Origin: Sporolactobacillus laevolacticus DSM 442
GTDB lineage: Bacteria; Bacillota; Bacilli; Bacillales; Sporolactobacillaceae
Assembly (NCBI RefSeq): GCF_000497245.1
Contig: NZ_AWTC01000008.1
Span: 85,269-149,268 of the forward strand
Reading direction: 5' to 3'
DNA: 64,000 bases
The notes under the pieces were generated by a model. That model ran no database searches. It had not been told where the DNA came from and saw only the letters and a program-made list of their open reading frames with translations. Both the position numbers and the translations under genes were made by a program. Shown piece after piece: positions 36,920 to 45,674 of the stretch (its first letter is position 1; each line of letters begins with the position of its first letter).

Positions 36920-36948
36920 AGTTTACACGATGAACATTCTGATGTCAA
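36920..36948 (-). promoter_or_regulatory. Promoter of the panE leader transcript
   Basis: Minus-strand TTGACA (36943-36948), 17-nt spacer, TAAACT (36920-36925). Transcription should start near 36912, about 34 nt before the leader peptide. Confidence 0.8.
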
Positions 36949-37009
36949 TAGAAGATTAAGAATATTTTCATTTAATTAGGCAAATATCAACGTTTCAAAT
37001 ATTCGAGCG

Positions 37010-37215
37010 TAAGAAAAACCGGGCAAAAAGCTCCCGGTTCGTACTCCCGCAAGACGCGGTGACTGGGCACTAACCTTGACTACGCTCCGATTGCTCGCAT
37101 CAACAGGTGCGGCCGCGGGCGATCCGTGAGCCTCCTCAGACAGGCGGTAATCTGCGGGGTATCACTTGGCTCGCAGTTCTCGCAGAAGTCTCGCATCTGC
37201 GCGTTTGATCATCAA
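37010..37215 (-). repeat. Bacillaceae-type dispersed repeat (copy 2) with terminator-like tail
   Basis: The minus strand reads GCGAGACTTCTGCGAGAA, then ACCCCGCAG, TGTCTGAGGAGGCTCA, CGCCCGCGG and GTTGATGCGAGCAA, matching the copy at 57165-57285. Downstream on that strand is a hairpin AACCGGG/CCCGGTT followed by TTTCTT (37015-37042). No coding frame is seen in 36949-37252. Confidence 0.7.
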
Positions 37216-37252
37216 CTTAGTTTTGCCAAAAATCGTATACTTTCTTTACTTG

Positions 37253-37285
37253 CAAAAAAAACAGCCTTGCTTGTTTCAGCAAGAC
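37253..37285 (-). terminator. Terminator of the D-lactate dehydrogenase gene
   Basis: Minus-strand hairpin CTTGCT/AGCAAG with additional flanking pairs, followed by a run of eight T, about 22 nt after the stop. Confidence 0.75.
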
Positions 37286-37306
37286 CGTTTTTTATCGATT
37301 AATAAC

Positions 37307-38332
37307 TTATTTTGCAGCTGGTTCAGGAAGTTCAACTTCAGCGCGTCCGAGGCTTTCACCTTTAAGTGCTGCATTGAAGTTGTCATAGCTTGTAGAAATC
37401 ATGTTTGAAACGGCTACATCAGTCATCGCTGCAACGTGAGGTGTGATCAATACCTTTGGATACAGTTCAATCAATTCCTTGATTGTTTCATCAGGGAATT
37501 CACTGCCGTCGGAGAAGTCTTTACCGAAGAAGCGAGCTTCGTCAGTCAGAACGTCTGCGCCGAAGCCTTCGAGTTTGCCGCTCTTAATTGCTTTTGTAAC
37601 TGCAGCTTCGTCAACGATTTCACCGCGAGCGGTATTGATCAGGATCGCGCCGTCTTTCATTTTGCTGATGAATTCTTCGCCAACAAAGTTTTCATTCTTT
37701 CCTGGGAAGTAAGGAAGGTGCAGGCTGACGATATCCGATTCAGCAAGCAGTTCATCAAGTTCTTTAAAATCAACTAATTTCTTAGCACGATCACTTTGGA
37801 AGATGTCATAGCCGAGCAATTTAGCGCCAAGGCCTTTGTACAACTCAGCTTCAACACAACCGATGTTACCAGTTCCGACGATACCAACGGTGCATTTGTG
37901 AACTTCGTGGCTGAACATTGTTTCTGTAACAGTAAAGTTCAATTTAGCAGTTCTGCCGGTTGTATAAACCGTGTGGCGAAGCAAAGATGTGCCAAGGTAT
38001 ACAGCAAGTTCGGCAATCGCATTAGGTGAATAAGCAGGAACGCGGGCAACCTTAAGGCCAAGATCAGAAGCAGCCTGAAGATCAATGTGGTTAAATCCGG
38101 CAGTACGTGTGAATACATATTTGATGCCATATTCATTGAATTTTTCAAGGTTCGCACGGTCTGCAAGGCAGTTAACGAACAACAGTACACCGTCATGACC
38201 CTTCGCAAGATCTCCATTGTCGGCAGTCAGCAAGTCATTGACCAACGTTAATTCGTAACCGTAATTATTCAGTTCACTGTACAAATGTTCTTCGTAAGGT
38301 TCAACACCATACGCAATGATTTTAAAAGCCAT
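37307..38332 (-). CDS. ldhD: D-lactate dehydrogenase
   Basis: 341 aa D-isomer-specific 2-hydroxyacid dehydrogenase. NAD site VGIVGTGNIGCVEAELYKGLGAKLLGYD (near 146); the catalytic Arg is in NTARGEIVDE, the Glu in DVLTDEARFF and the His in TPHVAAMTD. It reduces pyruvate to D-lactate, the main fermentation product of Sporolactobacillus. ATG 38332 lies 10 nt after AGGAGG and gives the MAFKIIAYG start. Monocistronic, with a Rex-like operator 87 nt upstream. Confidence 0.93.
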   Translation of the reverse strand: MAFKIIAYGVEPYEEHLYSELNNYGYELTLVNDLLTADNGDLAKGHDGVLLFVNCLADRANLEKFNEYGIKYVFTRTAGFNHIDLQAASDLGLKVARVPAYSPNAIAELAVYLGTSLLRHTVYTTGRTAKLNFTVTETMFSHEVHKCTVGIVGTGNIGCVEAELYKGLGAKLLGYDIFQSDRAKKLVDFKELDELLAESDIVSLHLPYFPGKNENFVGEEFISKMKDGAILINTARGEIVDEAAVTKAIKSGKLEGFGADVLTDEARFFGKDFSDGSEFPDETIKELIELYPKVLITPHVAAMTDVAVSNMISTSYDNFNAALKGESLGRAEVELPEPAAK

Positions 38333-38418
38333 GCTCAAACATCCTCCTAAAGAAATTTATTCTACACCTGATGTTTCTGAACACCAGGGCTGTAACCTGA
38401 TACGCATTGGAACCTGTT

Positions 38419-38436
38419 TCGTGATTGTTTTCACAA
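38419..38436 (-). promoter_or_regulatory. Rex-like operator upstream of ldhD
   Basis: TTGTGA-AAACAA-TCACGA on the minus strand matches the Rex consensus TTGTGA-N6-TCACAA with one mismatch. Rex senses the NADH/NAD ratio and represses fermentation genes. The rest of 38437-38862 shows no gene. Confidence 0.65.
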
Positions 38437-38862
38437 TATTGAAAAAAAGTTTCTTCACGTCGTTCTTACATCATGCCAAGTATTCCTTAGTTTAACCATT
38501 GTAAAGCGAACGATTCTGAAATCTTTTTTCACCCTAGAATTATAACATTGCACCTTGTCAGCGACAATCCACTAAAGTGCGGAAAAAGTGATCTTTTTGT
38601 GAAATAGCAATCTGCTAATCGATTTCAATCTCCGCTAACAGCAAGCCCATCTTTTGATTGTTGCTATACCTATACCCATTCTTCAATATCTGAAACCCCA
38701 ACCGTAAAAAGCACTTATTTCGTTCATTAAGCAAATGAACTCTATGCTTATTGTGTGCATACGATACAAAATATTAGCTTCGAAATACAACTTGTGCTAT
38801 TTTTGATCAGGAATTGAGGAGGAATTCTTTAGCTTTAGACCTCTCACACTACAGTAATTTGT

Positions 38863-38893
38863 AAAAAAAGTGACAACCTATTTATCGCCACTT
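38863..38893 (-). terminator. Terminator downstream of the Cys-rich coat-like gene
   Basis: Minus-strand 9-bp hairpin (AAGTGGCGA/TTGTCACTT, with G-T pairs) followed by seven T. It lies 140 nt after the stop at 39033; the interval 38894-39032 shows no gene. Confidence 0.6.
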
Positions 38894-39032
38894 CTCTTGT
38901 AACCTTATTTATAAATCCGTATTCCATCGTCGTTAAAATTGAACTAAAAAAAGACCAGACCGGCTATTACCTGTAACAGAAAGGAGGGCATCTGTCACTT
39001 GGGTAGGCGTCTGACCCACACAACTCGTTTCT

Positions 39033-39392
39033 TTAGTTAATAAAGACAAGACTTTCGATTTTCAGACAGTCAACAAAGACGACTTCACACGGAATAGGTG
39101 GCGAGACGATCTCATTAACCTCAATGATTGCGCAGCATTTCTCCTCACTAAGCCCAAGAAATTTCCCTTCAATGATGTCCCCTGAATCAGTAACCACCCT
39201 GACCATTGTCCCTGACCCCGCTTTCTTTAACAGCTGACAGATACCACTCTGACAGGAATCGTGATCATGAGGTTCTTTTTTAGAGCATGTGCACTCCTCT
39301 TTTTTATCGGGATGTTCTTTTTCAGAACATTTACAGTCCTCTTGTTTATCTTGAAGTTCTATTTTGTTAACAGACTTTTTTTTATGGCCCAA
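39033..39392 (-). CDS. Cys-rich protein with a C-terminal Sm-like barrel, probable spore-surface protein
   Basis: About 119 aa. A charged N-terminal half has CKC, CTC and CQSGIC cysteine groups and Lys/Glu/His-rich spacers. The C-terminal half MVRVVTDSGDIIEGKFLGLSEEKCCAIIEVNEI...VVFVDCLKIESLVFI has the strand pattern of a small SH3/Sm-like barrel. Not recognised as a named family. Position beside a spore-type glycosylation island and the cysteine content suggest a coat or crust protein; this is inference. TTG 39392 fits the RBS GAGGGGTGA better than GTG 39401. Confidence 0.6.
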   Translation of the reverse strand: MGHKKKSVNKIELQDKQEDCKCSEKEHPDKKEECTCSKKEPHDHDSCQSGICQLLKKAGSGTMVRVVTDSGDIIEGKFLGLSEEKCCAIIEVNEIVSPPIPCEVVFVDCLKIESLVFIN

Positions 39393-39540
39393 TCTTTTCA
39401 CCCCTCATTATTTTCTCACTTGTACCATATTCTGTTGGAGCGTCACTTGGCAGTGCTTAAACCTAATTCGATCGAAAATAATGAAGTAGCCTGAATTCCG
39501 TCATCACTGAATACAAACAGGAACTATAGACATTAAACAC

Positions 39541-40275
39541 TTAAAAAATAGGACTCATCTGATCTACCACGAGGTTAAAATTCATTGTACGGGTGACCCA
39601 ATCACTTTTCTTCTTTAACAAAAAGTCACGACTTTCGGAAGTATGATGATGAGGTAATGGATATCTTAAATAAGCATAATTCATTTTAGAGGTAGCATAC
39701 ATCCTGATTCCATTGAGAAAACAGTTTTTTTGAAACCGGATGTCTTCCCCAAGGTTAGTGTTTGGAAAAGGGTAAGTTTCAGCAATGCTCTTTTTGATAA
39801 CTAAAGTTGCCCCGCTAAAAAAATAAGTTCTTTTATAAGCGGACCAGCCACGATCCGGAATCCAGATGTGCTCATGATTGGGATTATATAATCGAAGCTC
39901 GTTCGTGTTTTTAAAGTAAATGAAAAAGGATTGTTTTCCAATGAATTCAGCACCTGTTTCAGTTAGTACATGCTGGGCTTCCTCTAAATAATATTTTCCA
40001 TAATAATCATCATCATCAAATTTAGCAATCGTAGGATAACGTGCTCTTTTTACCCCTTGATTGAGACATTCACCAAGACTTATATTTGCTGATAAAAGAT
40101 GGATATCACCGCGAACACCGCAATCTGCAAGCTTTTTTTTAATGGGTAAAACATCTATATCCTCAGTATTGAGGATCAAAATCAGCTCTTTTTCGGCAAG
40201 TGTTTGTTTTGAAAAGTTTTCAATAATATTGTCGATAAATCGCAGACGATAAGTTGAGACGACAACGGAGATCAT
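39541..40275 (-). CDS. Family 2 (GT-A) glycosyltransferase
   Basis: 244 aa. N-terminal ISVVVSTYRLRFIDNIIENFSKQTL and the metal-binding KFDDDDYYGKYYLEEA (near 90) are GT2 features. Acts in the cytosol on nucleotide sugars. It overlaps the upstream paralogue by 4 nt, so the two are translationally coupled; both share the unusual DDDDYY motif. Acceptor and donor unknown. Confidence 0.85.
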   Translation of the reverse strand: MISVVVSTYRLRFIDNIIENFSKQTLAEKELILILNTEDIDVLPIKKKLADCGVRGDIHLLSANISLGECLNQGVKRARYPTIAKFDDDDYYGKYYLEEAQHVLTETGAEFIGKQSFFIYFKNTNELRLYNPNHEHIWIPDRGWSAYKRTYFFSGATLVIKKSIAETYPFPNTNLGEDIRFQKNCFLNGIRMYATSKMNYAYLRYPLPHHHTSESRDFLLKKKSDWVTRTMNFNLVVDQMSPIF

Positions 40276-41042
40276 GGAGCATCACGCTTTGTTTGAGGTC
40301 GTTGGATCAGACCCTCAAAGGACTCCGTCACAGATATCAACTGACAATACCGCTGAAAGATTTGGTTGTCTATATTCCATGAATGCTGATGATGTTTTGG
40401 ATCATATCGAAAGAGTACATAATCATAAGGATCGCTTGAGAACAGAGATAAACCTTGTTGGAGACAATCCTTTTGAAATTGAAGATCTTCTCCTTTATTT
40501 AAACGTGCAAAGGGTACCTTTTTTAGAACAGCCTTTTTAAATATAAGCGTTCCTCCCGCTAATGCCCTTTTTAAATCCCTCTCGTTTCTTATATAAAAAG
40601 GACTTTTACTTCTTCTGAATAAGCTCAGTTTTTTCTCGGTTTTAAAATAAACAAATATAGAAGACTTACCGATGACATCAATATTTTTCTTCTTTAATTG
40701 ACCGACCATATTCGTTAAATAAGCAGGTGAATAGTAATCATCATCATCAAATTTGGCAATGACATCATAGAGTGCTTGTTGTCCGCCAAAATTCAGGCAT
40801 TCTCCTAATGTCTTTTTTTCATCCAATTGAAAAACACGGATATTGTTATAATTTGCCGTTCTTTCCTTCCATTGGCCTGCATTTAACTCCTTTTTATTTA
40901 GAAGAATGATTAATTCTTTTGGATGATAATCCTGCCTCAGGAAATTCTTTAGAATATGATCTGACATCTCCTGTCGCATCGTACTCGTCACCACGGTTAT
41001 CACAAAATCCCTCCAATTGAGTTTATTGTCCATACCATTCAT
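40272..41042 (-). CDS. Family 2 (GT-A) glycosyltransferase, paralogue
   Basis: 256 aa, same layout as its neighbour: ITVVTSTMRQEMSDHILKNFLRQDYHPKELIILLN and IAKFDDDDYYSPAYLTNM. First gene of a two-gene operon divergent from the epimerase/decarboxylase at 41099. Probably transfers consecutive sugars of one glycan. The pair arose by duplication. Confidence 0.85.
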   Translation of the reverse strand: MNGMDNKLNWRDFVITVVTSTMRQEMSDHILKNFLRQDYHPKELIILLNKKELNAGQWKERTANYNNIRVFQLDEKKTLGECLNFGGQQALYDVIAKFDDDDYYSPAYLTNMVGQLKKKNIDVIGKSSIFVYFKTEKKLSLFRRSKSPFYIRNERDLKRALAGGTLIFKKAVLKKVPFARLNKGEDLQFQKDCLQQGLSLFSSDPYDYVLFRYDPKHHQHSWNIDNQIFQRYCQLISVTESFEGLIQRPQTKRDAP

Positions 41043-41098
41043 GTCCCCTCTTCATAGTATGTTATCAACGTGAATCGAAAGATAAATGAGGTGTAAAA

Positions 41099-42049
41099 AT
41101 GGGAAGAAAAATCGTCGTAACCGGAGCGGCAGGTTTCTTAGGATCTCATCTGGTAAAAGAATTGATCGATGAGGGAAACCTGGTCGTCGGCATCGATAAC
41201 TTGTTAACTGGAAAGTCCAAAAATATGATTGATATGAACAGCGAAAAGTTTACTTTTATAGGTATGGATATTTGCTCTCCTAAGCTACTGAGTCATCCTC
41301 TTTTAAACGGGGTAGACGAAATCTATCATCTGGCGTCACCCGCTTCTCCCAGGAGTTATCAGGCACATCCCTTAAAAACCGTTGAAGTGAACACACTAGG
41401 TACAAAAAACATGCTTGAATTAGCCATGAAAAGCGATGCAAAAATAGTGTTTACAAGTACGAGCGAGGCTTACGGTGACCCAAAAATCACGCCTCAGCCG
41501 GAAACTTATCGTGGAAATGTCAACACTTGGGGCCCAAGAGCCTGTTATGACGAATCCAAACGGCTCGGTGAAGTGTATTGTTACCTCTACCATGCCTTAT
41601 ATGATGTCAAAGTGAAGGTTGCACGCATTTTTAATACGTATTCGGCAGGTCTCGCAAATGATGATGGCCGTGTCATTTCAAACTTTGTGACGGAAGCTTT
41701 AACGGGTAAAGATATAACGGTTTATGGTGACGGGACCCAAACCCGATCCTTTTGTTACGTCACCGATACCATTCATGGCTTAAAATTGTTGATGGAAAAG
41801 GAAGATGCTACTGGAGAAATCATTAATATTGGCAATCCTGCTGAAATAACGATTCTCAATCTGGCAAAAAAAATAAAGCACTTGACACAATCCAGTAGCA
41901 GAATTGTTTATCAACCGCTGCCAGTTGATGATCCCACGATTCGAAAACCGAATCTCGAGAAGGCTAAAAGGCTTTTAAACTGGGAACCTACTGTTTCTCT
42001 GGATGAAGGACTTAAAGCGACAATAAAAGCTTATAAAGACAAGATTTGA
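41099..42049 (+). CDS. UDP-glucuronate decarboxylase-like SDR (UDP-xylose synthase family)
   Basis: 316 aa extended SDR. NAD site VVTGAAGFLGSHLVKELI, then HLASPASPRSYQAHPLKTVEVNTLGT, STSEAYGDP, WGPRACYDESKRLGE with the YxxxK pair, and FNTYSAGLANDDGRVI. These blocks follow the UXS pattern (LASPASP..Y...P, STSE.YGDP, GPR.CYDE.KR) rather than GalE. Would convert UDP-glucuronate to UDP-xylose; the required dehydrogenase is encoded at 50.6 kb. Specificity is inferred from motifs. Confidence 0.8.
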   Translation: MGRKIVVTGAAGFLGSHLVKELIDEGNLVVGIDNLLTGKSKNMIDMNSEKFTFIGMDICSPKLLSHPLLNGVDEIYHLASPASPRSYQAHPLKTVEVNTLGTKNMLELAMKSDAKIVFTSTSEAYGDPKITPQPETYRGNVNTWGPRACYDESKRLGEVYCYLYHALYDVKVKVARIFNTYSAGLANDDGRVISNFVTEALTGKDITVYGDGTQTRSFCYVTDTIHGLKLLMEKEDATGEIINIGNPAEITILNLAKKIKHLTQSSSRIVYQPLPVDDPTIRKPNLEKAKRLLNWEPTVSLDEGLKATIKAYKDKI

Positions 42050-42072
42050 TAAATTGAGAAGAGGTCATAATA

Positions 42073-42762
42073 TTGATTCCCAACGTTGATCTTAGTCTTC
42101 ACCCTTCAAGTGATACAGTAATTTGTTCACTCGCCATCGGTGAACATCAAAACTTGTTGCACTTAATGAAACCAACAGTCGACTTATACGCAAATAAACA
42201 TGGATTTGATACCGTCTTCGTCACCTACCAGTTGACGGACAGACCCGTGGCCTGGGATAAAGTCGTTTTAATACGCAGACTCTTGGATTATTATTCGTTG
42301 GTCATCTGGATGGATGCTGACACCATGATTGTAAATCCTCACCAAAATATTAAAGACGACCTTGATTCAAACTATGATATGCACCTTTGCACGCACAAGG
42401 GAGTGGAACCCTGTTGCCCGAATACAGGGGTGTGGGTCGTTAAAAAAACGGATCAATCCATAAAAATATTAGAAGATATATGGAATCAAACGGATCATAT
42501 TCCCAATCATCCATGGGAACAAGGTGCCCTTTTCAAGCTTTTAGGTTATCCCAATCCTCGTGATTTCTTTTACTATGTGGGACCGACTGAATATACGCAT
42601 TGTATTAAAACTCTGGATATCAAATACAACAGCATGATGTCGTGGGGTGGATTTTTAGGTGCAGCCAGTAATCCTGTTATTGTTCATCACTGCGGCGTTC
42701 CCCTTGAGGAAAGATTGGCCAGCATGCAAGAGAGTTACAAGCTATTTTTAAAAAACAAATAA
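42073..42762 (+). CDS. GMA12/GT34-like glycosyltransferase
   Basis: 229 aa. HLMKPTVDLYANKHGFDTVFVT, then PVAWDKVVLIRRLLDYYSLVIWMDADTMIVNP with the DxD in a WMDAD context, and HPWEQGALFKLLGY are features of the galactosyl/xylosyl-transferase GMA12 family. TTG 42073 follows GAGG. A homologue lies at 48.6-49.3 kb. It probably forms a unit with the UXS-like gene 23 nt upstream. Confidence 0.8.
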   Translation: MIPNVDLSLHPSSDTVICSLAIGEHQNLLHLMKPTVDLYANKHGFDTVFVTYQLTDRPVAWDKVVLIRRLLDYYSLVIWMDADTMIVNPHQNIKDDLDSNYDMHLCTHKGVEPCCPNTGVWVVKKTDQSIKILEDIWNQTDHIPNHPWEQGALFKLLGYPNPRDFFYYVGPTEYTHCIKTLDIKYNSMMSWGGFLGAASNPVIVHHCGVPLEERLASMQESYKLFLKNK

Positions 42763-42777
42763 TTGATGGTTTCACTT

Positions 42778-43779
42778 TTATGAAAAATCATCTGGTATCC
42801 AGACCTTAAAGATTTGGTTTCCGAATGACAAACCCTTGCCGACAAAAAACCGAAAAATCCGATCAATTTGAGGATTTGAAGCCAGAACAATCCCATCAAT
42901 TTTATTAAATCGGTATAATGAGTAAGCTTTTTTCATGTCACTCAGTTTCTGTTCAAGAAATAGCATCTGTAAATAATGATTTCTAGGTGATATTTTTTCT
43001 TTATAAAAGGCAATCTCTTTTTGTGAACCAAGTAAAAGCAGTTTGGGTATTCTGTTTAAATGGTCGAACTTTACCTTCGCTATAGATTTAAACGTGCTCA
43101 GGAGAATTTCGCATGTTGTCTCTATTCGATTAGTGTGTGCAAGAGAATGGGTCCGAACTCTGTATTGATATAAGACTTCCGGTATTCTTCCAATTTCTCC
43201 CTCTCCAAACATTCTCGACCAAAGGTCATAATCATAAGCTATTTTAAATGCGGGATCATATCCTCCAACATTTTGAAAAGCTCTTTTTGAGAAAAGGCCC
43301 GTACCATGACAAATAGGTGTACTGTAAAACTGTTCATTCCTGAATTGTCCTGGATCTTTGGCGTTGAAAAAGTACGATTCCATTTCCAGAAAATTCGGAT
43401 CAACCATTTCATCCCCAGGTATACATTGAATGAGGGAACCAACAGCAGCAAATTCCGGGTGGGACTTTATATAGGTTAATTGTCTTTGTAGGCGCTGTTT
43501 CATGCTAACATCATCGGCGTCTTGAAGGGCAATCCATTCACCATTGGCTTCGTGAATACCTGTATTTAGGGCATTGGCAGCACCTTTGTTCTTCTCTAAA
43601 TGAATCACCTTTACTCTAGGATCGTTCACTCCGTCTAGTATTTCTTTTGTCTGATCATTTGAACCGTCATTCACAATGATATATTCAAAGTCATGAAAAG
43701 TTTGATTAAGTACGCTATGAATAGCCTCTTCGAGATGAGCTTTACCATTATAAACAGCTGTTACCACAGATAACTCCAT
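42778..43779 (-). CDS. Family 2 glycosyltransferase
   Basis: 333 aa. Classic GT2 start SVVTAVYNGKAHLEEAIHSVLNQTFHDFEYIIVNDGSNDQT, GEWIALQDADDVS with DxD (near 85), and KIAYDYDLWSRMFGEGEIGRIPEVLYQYRV. The ATG has GGAGGG upstream. Convergent with the GT34-like gene. A SigK-like -10 lies upstream (43808-43817). Confidence 0.88.
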   Translation of the reverse strand: MELSVVTAVYNGKAHLEEAIHSVLNQTFHDFEYIIVNDGSNDQTKEILDGVNDPRVKVIHLEKNKGAANALNTGIHEANGEWIALQDADDVSMKQRLQRQLTYIKSHPEFAAVGSLIQCIPGDEMVDPNFLEMESYFFNAKDPGQFRNEQFYSTPICHGTGLFSKRAFQNVGGYDPAFKIAYDYDLWSRMFGEGEIGRIPEVLYQYRVRTHSLAHTNRIETTCEILLSTFKSIAKVKFDHLNRIPKLLLLGSQKEIAFYKEKISPRNHYLQMLFLEQKLSDMKKAYSLYRFNKIDGIVLASNPQIDRIFRFFVGKGLSFGNQIFKVWIPDDFS

Positions 43780-43807
43780 AGGTACACTCCCTCCAAAACA
43801 TTTGGTT

Positions 43808-43817
43808 TATCTTATGC
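43808..43817 (-). promoter_or_regulatory. Candidate SigK -10 element
   Basis: GCATAAGATA matches GCATANNNTA exactly. AC lies 14 nt upstream of CATA (CACA context). Consistent with late mother-cell expression, but this short motif also occurs by chance. Confidence 0.35.
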
Positions 43818-43911
43818 TTGGCGAGAATTTGTGCCATCATCTATACACATAAAAATAATGTGAATAAACTATAACGACCGGGAGAGTGATAATAACTTAA
43901 GGGGGATTGTT

Positions 43912-44829
43912 ATGAAAAAAATATTCTGTGTCGGCATGTTAAAGAATGAGGCTGATATCATTGAGTCCTACATTAGATACCATCTGAATATTTTTGATGG
44001 TATGGTCCTTCTAGATAATGGGAGTACGGATCGATCTCTTGATATTATCTACCAGTTGCAAGCAGAGGGCCTTCCTGTCTATTTAAAACATGACGTTAGT
44101 CTGGAATATATCCAGGGAGACAAAACAACAGATTTAATCAGGGATACCTTCGATCAATTTGGTCCTGATTTTATATTCCCTTTAGACGTTGATGAGTTTT
44201 TAATGGCACCTAATTTTTCTGGAAATCCTCGAAAATTAGTAAATAATTTATCGGCAAATAAAGTTTATTACATTGAACGAGAATATACGTACTTCCCCAT
44301 AAACCTAAATGAAAACGAGTTGTTTATACCGAAAAGGCTTACTTTCGCAAGTCCAATAAAAGATTATTGGCCTAAAGTCATCGTTTCGAAAAAAATAATG
44401 GATACTTATTCCCCATCTATTTCCGGTGGCAATCATGATTTATTATTTGATAAAAAAAATATACAAACACTTAAATTGCAGACCCTGAAATTAAGACATT
44501 TTCCTTATCGATCCATTGAACAATTAAAATCAAAAATAACCGTAGGATGGATTAACACACTTGCTTCTTATAACTATAGCGAGGGCTTTAATTATCACTG
44601 GCATACCCTCTTTGATGAACTTAAAGAAAATAACTTTGATCTAAATGTTGAAGCGATATCGGATCATCAGGAAAGACATGTTCCAATGAACGTTTCTTTC
44701 TGCCGTTCACTGGATTTAAAGTACACCACAGATCACGAGGTCAATGCTATTGTCAACCTACTAAACTATTGCGAGTCCTTAGCCGACAATTATAGGCAAC
44801 TGGACAAACAGCGACGTGAGGGATCATAA
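43912..44829 (+). CDS. Glycosyltransferase family 2-like (Glyco_tranf_2_4 type)
   Basis: 305 aa. MKKIFCVGMLKNEADIIESYIRYHLNIFDGMVLLDNGSTDRSL and FIFPLDVDEFLMAP (DxDE, near 93) define the NEADI/DNxSTD subgroup of GT2 enzymes. The downstream GT8 starts on the next base, so both are co-translated. Donor and acceptor unknown. Confidence 0.85.
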   Translation: MKKIFCVGMLKNEADIIESYIRYHLNIFDGMVLLDNGSTDRSLDIIYQLQAEGLPVYLKHDVSLEYIQGDKTTDLIRDTFDQFGPDFIFPLDVDEFLMAPNFSGNPRKLVNNLSANKVYYIEREYTYFPINLNENELFIPKRLTFASPIKDYWPKVIVSKKIMDTYSPSISGGNHDLLFDKKNIQTLKLQTLKLRHFPYRSIEQLKSKITVGWINTLASYNYSEGFNYHWHTLFDELKENNFDLNVEAISDHQERHVPMNVSFCRSLDLKYTTDHEVNAIVNLLNYCESLADNYRQLDKQRREGS

Positions 44830-45585
44830 ATGGACGATGTCTCAATAATTACACTTTGCAATGACAACTACGCCGTTCATTTAGCTACGATGCTCCTTTC
44901 TTTATTTGAAAATAAAGCGCCGGAAACGCGCTATCAAATCTATATTATCGATGGAGATTTGTCGGAGGATAATAAATTAAAGTTACGTAACCTCCTCCAA
45001 GGCTTCAACTCCTCTCCTATATTCCTGAACGTCGATCAGAAGCTTTTCAAATACTGTAAAGGCTGGGGACATGTGAGCCGCGAAGCTTTCTATCGGATAG
45101 CCATACCCGATCTCTTAGACAGGAAGATAAAAAAAGCATTGTATCTCGACAGTGATCTGATCATTAAAGACGATCTCCTTGAATTATGGAACAATAAGCA
45201 ATTGGGTCACTATTTTTTAGGTGCTGTCGAGGACCCGGTCGATATTGCCGGAATCAGATTATCTAAGAGGTATAAATACTTTAATTCAGGCGTTATGCTA
45301 ATGAACCTTGAAAAGTGGCGGAAAAACAATATTTCGAAAAGGATTTTTCAATTTATCAGGAAACATTCTTCAAAAATCATGTGGTGGGATCAGGATGCGC
45401 TTAACGCCATACTGTACAATAAATGGTTTGAACTTGATTACACGTGGAACTATCAAGTATACAGGATGGGACACTTAAAGATTCAGCCAAAGATTATTCA
45501 TTTCAATACAGATGTCAAACCTTGGAATGGAGAACCTTATCTTAAAGAAGAATACGATTACTATAGACAGAGACTAAACTGGTAA
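44830..45585 (+). CDS. Family 8 glycosyltransferase
   Basis: 251 aa. TLCNDNYAVHLATMLLSLFENK, ALYLDSDLIIKDDLLELW (DxD near 108), YFNSGVMLMNLEKWR and WWDQDALNAILY are the GT8 (LgtC/glycogenin-like) blocks; retaining hexosyltransferase. Its ATG directly follows the TAA of the previous gene. Second gene of the pair. Confidence 0.9.
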   Translation: MDDVSIITLCNDNYAVHLATMLLSLFENKAPETRYQIYIIDGDLSEDNKLKLRNLLQGFNSSPIFLNVDQKLFKYCKGWGHVSREAFYRIAIPDLLDRKIKKALYLDSDLIIKDDLLELWNNKQLGHYFLGAVEDPVDIAGIRLSKRYKYFNSGVMLMNLEKWRKNNISKRIFQFIRKHSSKIMWWDQDALNAILYNKWFELDYTWNYQVYRMGHLKIQPKIIHFNTDVKPWNGEPYLKEEYDYYRQRLNW

Positions 45586-45674
45586 ATGAATAACAAAAGC
45601 AAATCCGGTTGACCACAATGCAAATTTTGCAATCTTAAAGATCGAAGAAAATTAAAATGAATAGGGGTGTCTTT

